Positions 19,417-28,289 of a stretch of 64,000 nt of DNA are shown one piece after another. Under the pieces are notes generated by a model. That model did not search any database, was not told where the DNA came from, and saw nothing but the letters and a program-made list of their open reading frames with translations. The DNA lies in NCBI RefSeq assembly GCF_000007305.1, contig NC_003413.1, positions 1,786,141-1,850,140 on the forward strand, given 5' to 3'. The position numbers were made by a program, and so were the translations under genes. Each line of letters starts with the position of its first letter. Position 1 is the first letter of the stretch. The stretch comes from Pyrococcus furiosus DSM 3638 (GTDB lineage Archaea; Methanobacteriota_B; Thermococci; Thermococcales; Thermococcaceae).

Positions 19417-20151
19417 TCACTCTTTAATTACAATTTCTATCTTTCTTCCCTCTCTGTAACCTTTCATGGCAGAAAGCATTCCCTTGATTGTCTTCTCTAC
19501 AAGCTCTTGAACCCAATCTTTTAGGGGTAAAACCTGTCCATCAATTTTTATCGTAACTTTTGGAGTTGAGCTCAAAACGACACAATCCTTAACTGTCTTC
19601 TCTCCCTTGACAATTAGCTTCGCCATTTCCGCACAGTTGTATCCACACAGTCCACAATCTATATTTGGAAGCATGAAACCCTTCTTCTCCACTAGTTCCG
19701 CCAATTTTTCTGGTTCCTTTGTTGCATTTATTACTGGAAGCCCATCTATTTCCTTTATTCCTTTATTTGCAATTACCCCACTTACTGCAATTGCAAGGCC
19801 ATTATTTAACTCCCTTACTTCCTCTTCACTTTTCGCGCAGATAACTTTTGGAACATGTGTTATACTTTTGAATCCTTCTATGAGCAAAATGTCCGCCGAA
19901 ACCATTGAAAACAATGCATTTACATCTTTAGCTTTGAACAGTAAACCGTCTATGTCCTGGGCATGAACTATCACATAATCAGCTATTCTAGAGAACTTCC
20001 ACGTGTCAGTTTCCTCTTTGTCAAAGTTTGAGTGCATGCTTTTGGCTATTGCAACTCTGTACCCTTTTTCCTTTTTTAATACTTTGGCAACGTTTTCCAC
20101 ACATGTCGTCTTCCCGCTCTTCTTGTATCCAACAAACTCCATAGCCTTCAT
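19417..20151 (-). CDS. mobB: MobB-like molybdopterin dinucleotide protein with Fe-S tail
   Basis: P-loop GTPase associated with attaching nucleotide to the pterin cofactor of molybdenum or tungsten enzymes. It shows Walker A GYKKSGKTT at residues 8-16, DTWKFSRIADYVIV and LLIEGFKS typical of MobB, and then about 90 extra residues with a cysteine cluster (CGLCGYNC plus a later Cys) that probably binds Fe-S. In this organism the client is likely tungstopterin, in line with the tungsten oxidoreductase at 24940. GGTGAG precedes the ATG. The Lsm gene starts 10 bp upstream of it. Confidence 0.85.
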   Translation of the reverse strand: MKAMEFVGYKKSGKTTCVENVAKVLKKEKGYRVAIAKSMHSNFDKEETDTWKFSRIADYVIVHAQDIDGLLFKAKDVNALFSMVSADILLIEGFKSITHVPKVICAKSEEEVRELNNGLAIAVSGVIANKGIKEIDGLPVINATKEPEKLAELVEKKGFMLPNIDCGLCGYNCAEMAKLIVKGEKTVKDCVVLSSTPKVTIKIDGQVLPLKDWVQELVEKTIKGMLSAMKGYREGRKIEIVIKE

Positions 20152-20160
20152 TTTCTCACC

Positions 20161-20376
20161 CTACTCTAGTAGCATTATCCAGTTTATATCCTCCAACCCT
20201 ATAAGCATCTGCTTTCCTCTATTTCCTATTACATCAACCACATCCTTGAGAAGGATTACCTCCTCATCAAAATCCTCTAACGTTCCAGTAAACGAGTGAT
20301 CCCCTCCAACGGAAACTGCTACTTTATGCCCTTTCCATTCCTTGAGAACTTTTTCAAGTAGGCTTTCCATACCCAT
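20161..20376 (-). CDS. Lsm/Sm-like RNA-binding protein
   Basis: A 71-residue Sm-fold protein. Sm1 motif features are visible (GHKVAVSVGGDHSFTGTLEDFDEEVILL), with Sm2 as the shorter QMLIGLEDINWIMLL. Archaeal Lsm proteins form heptameric rings that bind U-rich RNA. This one has a less canonical Sm2 than the main archaeal Sm protein. Starts at 20376 or 20370 are both possible, since a GGTGGAGGG site precedes both. It is followed by mobB after 10 bp, so they share a transcript. Confidence 0.7.
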   Translation of the reverse strand: MGMESLLEKVLKEWKGHKVAVSVGGDHSFTGTLEDFDEEVILLKDVVDVIGNRGKQMLIGLEDINWIMLLE

Positions 20377-20434
20377 CCCTCCACCTTTCCCTGGGATAAT
20401 AAGTTATAAGCTATTCTCCTTAAAGTTTGAAAAA

Positions 20435-20471
20435 GCTTTTAAGTTATAGAGCTCAATCACGGTAGGTGATA
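20435..20471 (+). promoter_or_regulatory. Aldolase promoter: TATA box plus glycolytic motif over the ribosome-binding site
   Basis: A TATA-like GCTTTTAAG (20435-20443) is followed about 23 bp later by AATCACGGTAGGTGATA (20455-20471), a close match to TATCAC-N5-GTGATA. The right half contains the AGGTGA ribosome-binding site, so one short stretch serves both as operator and as translation signal. It should overlap the transcription start, predicting repression by the TGR/TrmBL1 regulator. Motif seen; regulation inferred. Confidence 0.75.
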
Positions 20472-20474
20472 CGT

Positions 20475-21320
20475 ATGGAGGCCCCTCAAAATGTTGGAAT
20501 TAAGAGGAGGCTAAAAAGATTCTTTAGGAGAGATGGAAGAGCTTTAATCTTCGCCATGGACCACGGCTTTGAGCACGGCCCTACGGACTTTGAGCCAGTT
20601 TGGGAGCATGTAAATCCAAGGGTTATAATCAGGAAAGTAGTAAGAGCTGGAATCGATGGAGTCATGATGCTCCCAGGACTTGCGAGAATAGCTGGTGACG
20701 AGGTTAAGCCAGAAGTTGGATTAATGATAAAGCTCACAAGCAAAACAAACCTGAGGCCCAAGCCAGAACAACTATTGCAGAGTCAATTAGGTTTTGTTGA
20801 TGACGCAATAAAGCTTGGTGCAGATGCAATCGCCGCAACAGTCTACTGGGGTTCTCCTCAAGAAGATGTCATGATGAGACAGTTTGCAGAAATAGTGAGC
20901 TATGCTCACGACCTTGGTTACCCAGTAGTCCAATTTGCATACCCAAGAGGGCCCTACATTGACGAAAAGTACGGAAAGAAGGAAGACTACAGGGTAGTTA
21001 TGTATGGAGCAAGAGCTGCTGCAGAAAGTGGAGCAGATATGATAAAGACCTATTGGACAGGATCAAAGGAGACGTTTGCAAAAGTCGTAGAAGCTGCCGC
21101 TGGTGTTCCAGTTCTTTTAAGTGGTGGAGCTAAGACCGAAAATCCTGTTGACTTCCTAAAGGTTGTCTGGGAAGTTATTGAAGCTGGAGGAGCTGGAGCA
21201 GTTGTTGGAAGAAATATATTCCAAAGAGAAAACCCAGAACCAATGATTAAGGCCCTCATTAGGGTAATCCACAGAAATGAAGATCCAGAGGAAGCTGCTA
21301 AGGCAGAAGGTCTCATTTGA
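20475..21320 (+). CDS. fba: Archaeal class I fructose-bisphosphate aldolase
   Basis: DhnA-type archaeal aldolase that splits fructose 1,6-bisphosphate into two triose phosphates through a lysine Schiff base, serving glycolysis and gluconeogenesis. The Schiff-base lysine is Lys191 in [18 protein letters not shown] near the N terminus and the phosphate-binding LLSGGAKT and [12 protein letters not shown] complete the barrel. ATG 20475 gives 281 residues and follows AGGTGA; the in-frame GTG at 20466 lies inside that site and is rejected. A T-rich stretch after the stop probably ends transcription. Confidence 0.95.
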   Translation: MEAPQNVGIKRRLKRFFRRDGRALIFAMDHGFEHGPTDFEPVWEHVNPRVIIRKVVRAGIDGVMMLPGLARIAGDEVKPEVGLMIKLTSKTNLRPKPEQLLQSQLGFVDDAIKLGADAIAATVYWGSPQEDVMMRQFAEIVSYAHDLGYPVVQFAYPRGPYIDEKYGKKEDYRVVMYGARAAAESGADMIKTYWTGSKETFAKVVEAAAGVPVLLSGGAKTENPVDFLKVVWEVIEAGGAGAVVGRNIFQRENPEPMIKALIRVIHRNEDPEEAAKAEGLI

Positions 21321-21336
21321 CTTTTCTTTTCTTTTG
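21321..21336 (+). terminator. T-rich terminator after aldolase
   Basis: Three runs of four T in CTTTTCTTTTCTTTTG directly after the aldolase stop, the typical intrinsic archaeal termination signal. No hairpin is present or needed. Confidence 0.5.
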
Positions 21337-21381
21337 ATAAAATTCTTAAACTCTTCTCTAGCTCGTCTTTTTGGTGATGAC

Positions 21382-22242
21382 ATGCTGTTACATACCTACA
21401 AATCATTTGATATGGAACTGCCACTAGTCAACATAAAAGATGCCGACTACGTGATTCTGGGCCTTCCCTATGATGGGACTACAAGCTATAAGCCAGGTGC
21501 AAGGTTTGGTCCAGTTTTAATAAGGCAAGCTACTCTAAATTTTGAGAGCTACATTTTGGATTATGACGTTGATTTAGCCGAAGCTAAGATAGCTGACGCT
21601 GGAGATGTAGCACTACCTGTGAGTATAGAAGAGGCACTAAAGGTCGCTGAGGAAACTGTGAGAGAGTTGAGAGAAATAAATCCCAAAGCTTTGCCAATAT
21701 TCCTAGGTGGAGAGCATTCTATGACGCTAGCCCCAGTAAGAGTCCTCAAACCTAAGAGTTATGTAGTCTTTGATGCGCATTTGGACTTAAGAGACAGCTA
21801 CGGGGGTTCAAAGTTCAACCATGCTTGTGTTGCTAGAAGAATAAATGAGTTGAGAGTAGAAGTGGCAATATTTGGAGTGAGGAGTGGGACTAAGGAGGAG
21901 GTGGATTTTGCACGGAAAAACGGAATAGAGTGGATTCATGCAAGAGACTACAGCTTTGAAGCGTTTGTAGATATTGTTAGCACTCTACCAGAGCCCATAT
22001 ACCTTTCAATTGACATAGATACCTTCGATGCATCTCTAGTTCCTGAAACTGGAACCCCAGAGCCTGGAGGATTAAGATTCTGGGACGTTGTGGAAGCTTT
22101 AGAATGGTTATCAGAGAGCAGGGAAGTCATTGGGATAGATATAATGGAAGTTGGAGGAGAAAAGCTGGGCAATGTAACAGCCTTAACTGGGGCAAAGCTC
22201 CTCTTCTACCTCCTGGGAATGTTCGAGGGGATTAAGAAATGA
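21382..22242 (+). CDS. speB: Agmatinase (ureohydrolase family)
   Basis: Mn-dependent enzyme hydrolysing agmatine to putrescine and urea in archaeal polyamine synthesis. Metal ligands are in place: GGEHS (His), DAHLD (Asp-x-His-x-Asp) and SIDIDTFD (Asp-x-Asp), followed by the substrate loop GTPEPGG. ATG 21382 gives 286 residues with GGTGATGAC directly before it; an in-frame upstream extension would run back into the aldolase gene and is rejected. It overlaps the THUMP gene by ATGA at 22239. Some thermococcal homologues act on N1-aminopropylagmatine, so the exact guanidino substrate is open. Confidence 0.88.
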   Translation: MLLHTYKSFDMELPLVNIKDADYVILGLPYDGTTSYKPGARFGPVLIRQATLNFESYILDYDVDLAEAKIADAGDVALPVSIEEALKVAEETVRELREINPKALPIFLGGEHSMTLAPVRVLKPKSYVVFDAHLDLRDSYGGSKFNHACVARRINELRVEVAIFGVRSGTKEEVDFARKNGIEWIHARDYSFEAFVDIVSTLPEPIYLSIDIDTFDASLVPETGTPEPGGLRFWDVVEALEWLSESREVIGIDIMEVGGEKLGNVTALTGAKLLFYLLGMFEGIKK

Positions 22243-22712
22243 AATTCCTCGCCACATGCCCCCCTGGGAGAGAAGGAGATGCAATGCTCGAGCTCGAGTG
22301 GGCGTTGAATGCCAAGGTGAAAAGAACAAGGTGGGGGGGAGTTTTAATAGGAGAGACCCCGCTAGGAAAGCAGGAGGCAATAGAGAGAATAAAGACGTTT
22401 GAAACTTTCGCCCTTCAACGCTTTATCCCCATCGATTATGTAGTCCCTCTTGAGGAACTTGAAAATAAGATCGAAGAAATTGCCAAAACTATTCCCAGGG
22501 GGAAGTTTGCAGTTAGAGCTAAAGTTAGGGGAGCGAAAGTTGGGGAAAAGGAGCTTGAGAGAAAGTTGGGAAGCATAATAAAAAAGATAACTGAAAACCC
22601 AGTTGATTTAGAGAACCCCGATGTGATAGTTTTTGTCAATGTGTTAAAAAACAAAGCGTTGATCTCGATTTTAAGACCTGGAGAGATTGTCAAGAAGAAA
22701 GTTGAAGATTGA
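22239..22712 (+). CDS. THUMP-domain RNA-binding protein
   Basis: A 157-residue protein matching the stand-alone archaeal THUMP family related to Tan1/THUMPD1, which helps acetylate tRNA cytidine. The opening FLATCPPGREGDAMLELEWAL is the ferredoxin-like entry to the domain. GKFAVRAKVRG and the closing VNVLKNKALISILRPGE are THUMP landmarks. No catalytic domain is attached. It is translationally coupled to agmatinase (4-bp overlap), though no functional link is obvious. Confidence 0.78.
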   Translation: MKFLATCPPGREGDAMLELEWALNAKVKRTRWGGVLIGETPLGKQEAIERIKTFETFALQRFIPIDYVVPLEELENKIEEIAKTIPRGKFAVRAKVRGAKVGEKELERKLGSIIKKITENPVDLENPDVIVFVNVLKNKALISILRPGEIVKKKVED

Positions 22713-22720
22713 ACTTAAAG

Positions 22721-22756
22721 CTTATATTTTCCTTCTTCCACTCACTGTAGGTGATT
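22721..22756 (+). promoter_or_regulatory. apgM promoter: TATA box plus glycolytic motif
   Basis: TATA-like CTTATATTTT (22721-22730) followed about 22 bp later by ACTCACTGTAGGTGATT (22740-22756), a degenerate copy of TATCAC-N5-GTGATA. As at the aldolase promoter, its right half contains the AGGTGA ribosome-binding site. Weaker than the malE and aldolase copies but in the same position. Confidence 0.6.
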
Positions 22757-22760
22757 AAAA

Positions 22761-23996
22761 ATGAAGCAGAGAAAAGGAGTGCTTATTATTTTGGATGGCC
22801 TTGGAGATAGACCCATAAAAGAGCTCGGAGGCAAAACTCCTTTAGAGTATGCAAATACACCCACCATGGATTACCTTGCCAAAATAGGGATTCTTGGGCA
22901 ACAAGATCCAATAAAACCTGGCCAACCAGCAGGAAGTGATACTGCCCACCTAAGCATCTTCGGATATGATCCCTATAAGAGTTACAGGGGGAGAGGATAT
23001 TTTGAGGCTCTTGGTGTTGGTTTGGAGTTAGACGAGGACGATCTAGCATTCAGAGTAAATTTTGCAACTTTGGAGAATGGAGTGATAACAGATAGAAGAG
23101 CCGGAAGGATTAGCACTGAGGAGGCTCATGAACTAGCAAAGGCAATACAGGAGAATGTAGATATTCCAGTAGACTTCATATTCAAAGGCGCAACTGGACA
23201 CAGAGCTGTTCTGGTTTTGAAAGGAATGGCAGAGGGATACAAAGTTGGAGAGAACGATCCTCATGAGGCAGGAAAACCACCCCACCCCTTCACCTGGGAA
23301 GATGAAGCGAGCAAGAAGGTTGCCGAAATCCTGGAAGAGTTTGTCAAAAAAGCCCATGAAGTCCTTGATAAGCATCCAATAAATGAGAAGCGCAGAAAAG
23401 AAGGGAAACCAGTGGCAAATTACCTCTTAATTAGAGGGGCGGGTACTTATCCAAACATCCCAATGAAATTCACGGAGCAGTGGAAGGTTAAGGCCGCCGC
23501 AGTAGTTGCAGTAGCTTTGGTAAAGGGAGTTGCAAAGGCCATTGGATTTGACGTTTATACTCCAAAAGGAGCTACTGGAGAGTACAATACCGATGAGATG
23601 GCCAAGGCTAGAAAGGCAGTTGAATTGCTGAAGGATTACGACTTTGTCTTCATACACTTCAAGCCAACAGATGCAGCTGGCCACGACAACAATCCAAAGC
23701 TAAAGGCAGAGCTAATAGAAAGAGCCGATAGGATGATTAAATACATAGTGGATCACGTTGATCTGGAGGATGTAGTCATAGCAATAACTGGAGACCACTC
23801 AACTCCATGTGAAGTTATGAACCACAGTGGGGATCCAGTTCCACTTTTGATAGCTGGAGGAGGAGTTAGGGCAGATTACACGGAGAAGTTCGGCGAAAGA
23901 GAGGCAATGCGCGGAGGCCTTGGAAGGATAAGAGGGCACGACATAGTCCCAATTATGATGGATTTAATGAATAGGACTGAGAAGTTCGGCGCCTGA
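22761..23996 (+). CDS. apgM: Cofactor-independent phosphoglycerate mutase, archaeal type
   Basis: Alkaline-phosphatase-superfamily enzyme converting 3- to 2-phosphoglycerate without 2,3-bisphosphoglycerate. It is 411 residues, matching the archaeal aPGAM family. Metal and nucleophile motifs are present: ILDGLGDRP, PAGSDTAHLSIFGYDP (catalytic Ser/Thr region), HFKPTDAAGHD and ITGDHSTPCE. AGGTGA precedes the ATG and lies inside a glycolytic-regulator palindrome, consistent with control together with aldolase. A T-rich tract follows the stop (from 23999). Confidence 0.95.
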   Translation: MKQRKGVLIILDGLGDRPIKELGGKTPLEYANTPTMDYLAKIGILGQQDPIKPGQPAGSDTAHLSIFGYDPYKSYRGRGYFEALGVGLELDEDDLAFRVNFATLENGVITDRRAGRISTEEAHELAKAIQENVDIPVDFIFKGATGHRAVLVLKGMAEGYKVGENDPHEAGKPPHPFTWEDEASKKVAEILEEFVKKAHEVLDKHPINEKRRKEGKPVANYLLIRGAGTYPNIPMKFTEQWKVKAAAVVAVALVKGVAKAIGFDVYTPKGATGEYNTDEMAKARKAVELLKDYDFVFIHFKPTDAAGHDNNPKLKAELIERADRMIKYIVDHVDLEDVVIAITGDHSTPCEVMNHSGDPVPLLIAGGGVRADYTEKFGEREAMRGGLGRIRGHDIVPIMMDLMNRTEKFGA

Positions 23997-24103
23997 TCTT
24001 TCTTATTTCTCTTTCTACTGAAATTACCTTTTCGTTTCTTAACTTAGCGTTTTGGTAGAAACCTTAATTAAGGTGTATATCAAAACTATTTTGGTGTGAA
24101 ATT

Positions 24104-24940
24104 ATGAAAAGGGTAAATGCATTCAACGACCTTAAGCGTATAGGAGATGATAAGGTAACGGCAATTGGAATGGGAACATGGGGAATAGGAGGGAGAGAGA
24201 CCCCAGACTATTCTAGGGATAAGGAAAGCATAGAAGCAATAAGATATGGACTTGAATTAGGAATGAATTTAATCGACACAGCGGAATTCTATGGAGCTGG
24301 TCATGCTGAGGAAATAGTTGGAGAGGCCATTAAAGAATTCGAACGTGAGGACATCTTCATAGTGAGCAAGGTCTGGCCAACTCACTTTGGGTATGAGGAA
24401 GCAAAGAAGGCTGCTAGAGCAAGTGCTAAAAGGTTAGGAACTTATATTGACCTTTATTTGTTGCACTGGCCCGTTGATGACTTCAAGAAGATAGAGGAGA
24501 CACTTCACGCTTTGGAAGACCTCGTAGATGAGGGAGTGATAAGGTACATTGGAGTTAGCAACTTCAATCTGGAACTTCTCCAGCGCTCCCAGGAGGTCAT
24601 GAGGAAGTATGAGATTGTAGCAAATCAAGTTAAATACTCAGTGAAAGACCGCTGGCCCGAAACTACAGGACTTCTCGACTACATGAAGCGTGAAGGAATA
24701 GCATTAATGGCGTACACACCTCTAGAAAAGGGAACTCTTGCAAGGAATGAATGTCTAGCTAAAATTGGAGAAAAATACGGAAAAACAGCTGCTCAAGTGG
24801 CTTTAAACTACCTGATTTGGGAGGAAAATGTTGTAGCAATTCCAAAAGCAAGCAACAAGGAACACCTCAAAGAAAACTTTGGAGCTATGGGATGGAGGCT
24901 TTCAGAGGAGGATAGAGAGATGGCAAGGAGGTGTGTGTGA
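24104..24940 (+). CDS. Aldo/keto reductase
   Basis: NAD(P)H-dependent carbonyl reductase of the AKR superfamily, 278 residues, cytosolic. Catalytic residues are readable: Asp in LIDTAEFYG, Tyr in the same motif, Lys in IVSKVWP and His in LLHWPVDD. The C-terminal IPKASNKEH is the cofactor phosphate site. GGTG lies before the ATG. Its stop overlaps the ATG of the tungsten oxidoreductase (ATGTTTG after GTGTGTG), so they are co-transcribed. Pairing with an aldehyde oxidoreductase suggests a shared aldehyde metabolism, but substrates are unknown. Confidence 0.9.
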   Translation: MKRVNAFNDLKRIGDDKVTAIGMGTWGIGGRETPDYSRDKESIEAIRYGLELGMNLIDTAEFYGAGHAEEIVGEAIKEFEREDIFIVSKVWPTHFGYEEAKKAARASAKRLGTYIDLYLLHWPVDDFKKIEETLHALEDLVDEGVIRYIGVSNFNLELLQRSQEVMRKYEIVANQVKYSVKDRWPETTGLLDYMKREGIALMAYTPLEKGTLARNECLAKIGEKYGKTAAQVALNYLIWEENVVAIPKASNKEHLKENFGAMGWRLSEEDREMARRCV

Positions 24941-26808
24941 TGTTTGGGTATAAGGGAAAAATTGCAAGGGTTAACCTCACAACTGGGAAAGTTAAGTATG
25001 AAGACCTTCCAGAAGAGATAATCAGGAAGTTTATAGGTGGAAAAGGGCTTGGATATTACATTATCTACAAGGAAGTTCCTCCTGGGACAGACCCCCTAAG
25101 CCCCGCAAATAAGTTTGTATTTGCAACTGGAGGGTTAACAGGCCTAGTCCCAGGGGGAAGCAAGGTAATTGCAGTCTCAAAGAGCCCAACCACTAGGCTT
25201 ATCACAGATTCCAGTGGAGGAGATGCTTTTGGCCCAAAGCTCAAGGGGCATTTTGATGCCCTAATAATAGAGGGAAGATCTGAAGAGCCCGTCTATCTAT
25301 ACATTCACGACGGAAAAGTTGAAATAAACCCAGCTGAGCACCTATGGGGTAAGGGCACTTATGAAGTGGCAAAAGAAATCTGGAAAGATCATCCAAGTGC
25401 TAGCATAGCAATGATAGGACCAGCAGGAGAGAAGATGAGTAGAATGGCAAATGTTGTTTACGACACCGAGAGGGCCAGCGGAAGGGGAGGACTCGGCGCA
25501 GTGCTCGGAAGCAAGAGAGTTAAAGCTATCGTGGTAGAGCCTGGGGAGAGACCAAAAGTCGCTCATACTGAAGAGTTCCAACAACTGTGGAGTGAGTTTT
25601 ACAAAAAGTTCTCTACTGATCCAAAGTACGCTGACACTAGAAAATACGGAACTACAACTGCTCTCCTGTGGGCAGCTGAAGTTGGAATGGGTTCAGCTTA
25701 TAATTTCTCCAAACCGCACATTCCTGAAGAGCTGGCTAAGAAGCTTTCGGGCCTCGAAATCGAGAGATATGAGATAGAGCCTGAATGGTATATCCACGGA
25801 AAGAGCTGCCCCATAAAGTGCAGCATGTATATGGAAATTGAGTACAAAGGGAAGAAGATAAGAGTTAAGCCCGAATATGAAAGTTTGGGAATGCTCGGAG
25901 CTGCCACGGGAGTATTTGACTTGCCAGCAGTTTCTTACTTCATTTGGCTGGTTAACAACTATGGACTCGACAGCATAGCTACTGGAAATACCATTGCATG
26001 GTTCTTAGAACTGGTTGAGAGAGGACTCATTACAGAGGAAGAAATTGGATTTCCAGTAAAGGGATTTGGAGATGCAGAGGCAGTGGAAAGGCTAATTCAC
26101 CTAATAGCGGAGAGAAAGGGAATAGGCGCAGTTTTAGCTGACGGTGTTAAGAGAGCCTGCGAAAGATTAGGAAGAGGATGCGAATTCGCTGTTCATGTTA
26201 AAGGATTGGAATCCCCTGCCTGGGATCCCAGGGGAAGGAGAACCTACGCGTTAAGCTATGCTACAGCTGACATTGGTGCTTCCCACTTGAGGGGATGGCC
26301 AAGCCCTCACCAATTGCCAAACGATGGACCAGCGAAGGAGTTAGTCCCATCGCTCATTGAGGACAGAGACTACATGTACATTATAAACATGCTAGGTGTG
26401 TGCAAGTTCGTCCCGTACACGCTTGACGATTTGGCTAAGCTATATTCCCTAGCTACTGGAGAAGAATGGTCAGTGGAGAAGCTAAGGAGAGTTGCGCAGG
26501 CTGTAGAGAGCATGGCAAGAATTTACAATGCACTCGAGTGGATTACACCACCATTAGATGATACAATACCACCACGCTGGTGGGAGCCAGAAAAAGATGG
26601 TCCAGCAAAGGGAAACGCAGCATTCATTGATTACAACGACTTCTTGGAGGCAAGGAGAGAGTTCTACAGGCTAAGGGGATGGGATGAAGAGTTGGGCGTT
26701 CCACTACCAGAAACAATGGAGAAACTTGGATACCCAGAGTTCAAGGAAGATGCAAAGAGAGCATTGGAAGTAGTTAAGAGGAGAATGCTCAATACTGCTC
26801 TCTCATAG
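24940..26808 (+). CDS. wor4: Tungsten aldehyde:ferredoxin oxidoreductase, WOR4 type
   Basis: Member of the archaeal tungstopterin oxidoreductase family, which oxidises aldehydes with ferredoxin as acceptor. It is 622 residues. N-terminal pterin-binding features include RVNLTTGKV, GGKGLGYYI and SGRGGLGAVLGSKRVKAI. The Fe-S cluster normally has four cysteines as CxxCxxxC plus one distant. Here only C290 and C294 (GKSCPIKC) and C488 (LGVCKF) remain, with Gly at the first position. That agrees with the published WOR4 enzyme, which was reported to carry a 3Fe cluster. ATG 24940 follows GGAGGTGTGTGTG. Substrate is unknown. Confidence 0.9.
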   Translation: MFGYKGKIARVNLTTGKVKYEDLPEEIIRKFIGGKGLGYYIIYKEVPPGTDPLSPANKFVFATGGLTGLVPGGSKVIAVSKSPTTRLITDSSGGDAFGPKLKGHFDALIIEGRSEEPVYLYIHDGKVEINPAEHLWGKGTYEVAKEIWKDHPSASIAMIGPAGEKMSRMANVVYDTERASGRGGLGAVLGSKRVKAIVVEPGERPKVAHTEEFQQLWSEFYKKFSTDPKYADTRKYGTTTALLWAAEVGMGSAYNFSKPHIPEELAKKLSGLEIERYEIEPEWYIHGKSCPIKCSMYMEIEYKGKKIRVKPEYESLGMLGAATGVFDLPAVSYFIWLVNNYGLDSIATGNTIAWFLELVERGLITEEEIGFPVKGFGDAEAVERLIHLIAERKGIGAVLADGVKRACERLGRGCEFAVHVKGLESPAWDPRGRRTYALSYATADIGASHLRGWPSPHQLPNDGPAKELVPSLIEDRDYMYIINMLGVCKFVPYTLDDLAKLYSLATGEEWSVEKLRRVAQAVESMARIYNALEWITPPLDDTIPPRWWEPEKDGPAKGNAAFIDYNDFLEARREFYRLRGWDEELGVPLPETMEKLGYPEFKEDAKRALEVVKRRMLNTALS

Positions 26809-27169
26809 TCCTTATAACAGGGTCGTGGATTAAAGTTGACGCTATGCTATCCACCATCCTGAAGAACTCTTCTTTTCCTTTTTCCAAGTCTAAATTTTCC
26901 ACCTTAATTATTTTGCAACTCTTTCCCAACACCCACTTCCCCAACACTATTTTTTCCTTTCCATTTTTCTTAGCATCCACTCTCGCAAGCCCGTAGGGAA
27001 TATCTGCAGTCCACCAGTTTGCACTAAAGGTTACATCCCATCCGCTCTCCCTAATAGCTCTCTCTAATATTTCCAAAGTATCTCTTGGCCCATAAGGAGT
27101 CTTAAAAGTTATCACAAGCCAAAGCCCATCCTTCTCAATGTTTTCTCTAATGATGTCATTTATTTTCAC
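26789..27169 (-). CDS. Conserved hypothetical protein downstream of lipid prenyltransferase
   Basis: A 126-residue soluble alpha/beta protein with no family I recognise. Notable are a Trp-rich centre (SANWWTADIPYGLARVD) and a helical C terminus. The GTG start at 27169 follows GGGGGTG and lies three bases after the stop of the prenyltransferase gene, so they form an operon. Its 3' end overlaps the convergent WOR4 gene by 20 bp. Confidence 0.7.
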   Translation of the reverse strand: MKINDIIRENIEKDGLWLVITFKTPYGPRDTLEILERAIRESGWDVTFSANWWTADIPYGLARVDAKKNGKEKIVLGKWVLGKSCKIIKVENLDLEKGKEEFFRMVDSIASTLIHDPVIRTMREQY

Positions 27170-27172
27170 AAC

Positions 27173-28021
27173 TCACACCCCCTTAGTAAGAGCTCCCGCT
27201 AAGAAGCTTATAACTGCTACGAAAGTTGCAATTTTCAATAATTTTTGACCTTTGCTGGCCGCTTTTGGATCTCTAAGAACATCAATGCTTGCTTTTATAA
27301 TAATAATGTCCACAATTATTATGGGAGCATACCCAAGACCTATTCCTACCTTTACTGGAAGGAAAGAAGCTATTACTGTAAGAAATCCAAAAATCGCTGC
27401 TATTATTGCAGCTTTCTTCTCTCCTATTATTATGGGAAGGGTTCTCGCTCCTAAAGCTTTGTCTCCCTCAATATCTTCAATATCCTTCATTATTTCCCTT
27501 GAAACGTTAACTAGGAACGCACAAATTGCCAAATACCCAGCTAATCCTATTCTACCCACTCCAATTGCCCCATATATTGGAGTTGCCGCCGTTAAGGCTG
27601 CTACTGTTATGTTCCCAACGAGGGGGAGAGGTTTGAGCTTCCATCCATATAAGAACGTCAGGAAGTACGCAATTGTGGCAAAGACAAAAGCCCTTATATT
27701 TAGGAAATAAGCGAGTATACTTCCAATAGCATATTGAAGAAGGGCATAGTACAGAGCTGCTCTCCTGGACATGGCACCCCTGGGAAGAGGCCTGTTCGGC
27801 CTGTTTATTTTGTCAATTTCATAATCAAAGTAATCATTGGCGGTGTTCCCTCCAGAACATCCAAAGTAAACCACCCAAAAAATTAATGTGAGGGTTTTAA
27901 TGTCTGGAATTCCTTCATAGGCCACCAATGCTCCCAAAATTCCAACTATTCCGGCAAGGATACAATTATGAGGTCTCATTATCTCTATGAATCCCTTGAC
28001 TTCCATCTCTTGCTCGCCCAT
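27173..28021 (-). CDS. Digeranylgeranylglyceryl phosphate synthase
   Basis: UbiA-family membrane prenyltransferase adding the second geranylgeranyl chain to glycerol phosphate in archaeal lipid synthesis. It has about eight or nine membrane helices. The first Asp-rich motif is NDYFDYEIDKINRPNRPLP and the second is DIEDIEGDKALGARTLP. The usual length is about 277-282 residues. A TATA box about 22 bases upstream points to a leaderless or very short leader, so ATG 28021 or the Met at 28006 may be used. The operon continues into a hypothetical gene. Confidence 0.9.
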   Translation of the reverse strand: MGEQEMEVKGFIEIMRPHNCILAGIVGILGALVAYEGIPDIKTLTLIFWVVYFGCSGGNTANDYFDYEIDKINRPNRPLPRGAMSRRAALYYALLQYAIGSILAYFLNIRAFVFATIAYFLTFLYGWKLKPLPLVGNITVAALTAATPIYGAIGVGRIGLAGYLAICAFLVNVSREIMKDIEDIEGDKALGARTLPIIIGEKKAAIIAAIFGFLTVIASFLPVKVGIGLGYAPIIIVDIIIIKASIDVLRDPKAASKGQKLLKIATFVAVISFLAGALTKGV

Positions 28022-28106
28022 CTAAATATAGGAAAAGTTTTATAAATAACATCCCTAACCCGATTAGCAGTTAGAGAAAAAACCTCTACTTCTGGAGGTG
28101 TAGGGA

Positions 28107-28289
28107 ATGGTTGAGATGAAGTTTGAGATACCAGTATGTACCTCATGTGGAAGGGAGATAACACCCAGGGAGCACGCTACTCACTTTATCTGTCCAAACT
28201 GCGGTGAGGCAGTAATATGGAGATGTGAAAGCTGTAGGGTTTTAGCAAAGCCCTATAAGTGCCCCAATTGCGGATGGGAGGGACCCTGA
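28107..28289 (+). CDS. Small zinc-ribbon protein (HVO_2753 type)
   Basis: A 60-residue protein with four CxxC knuckles: CTSCG, CPNCG, CESC and CPNCG, making two zinc ribbons. Archaeal homologues are annotated as RNA-binding or DUF1610 proteins. GGAGGTG lies six bases before the ATG. The EF-1 beta gene starts directly after its stop, so the two are made together, suggesting a translation-related job. Confidence 0.85.
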
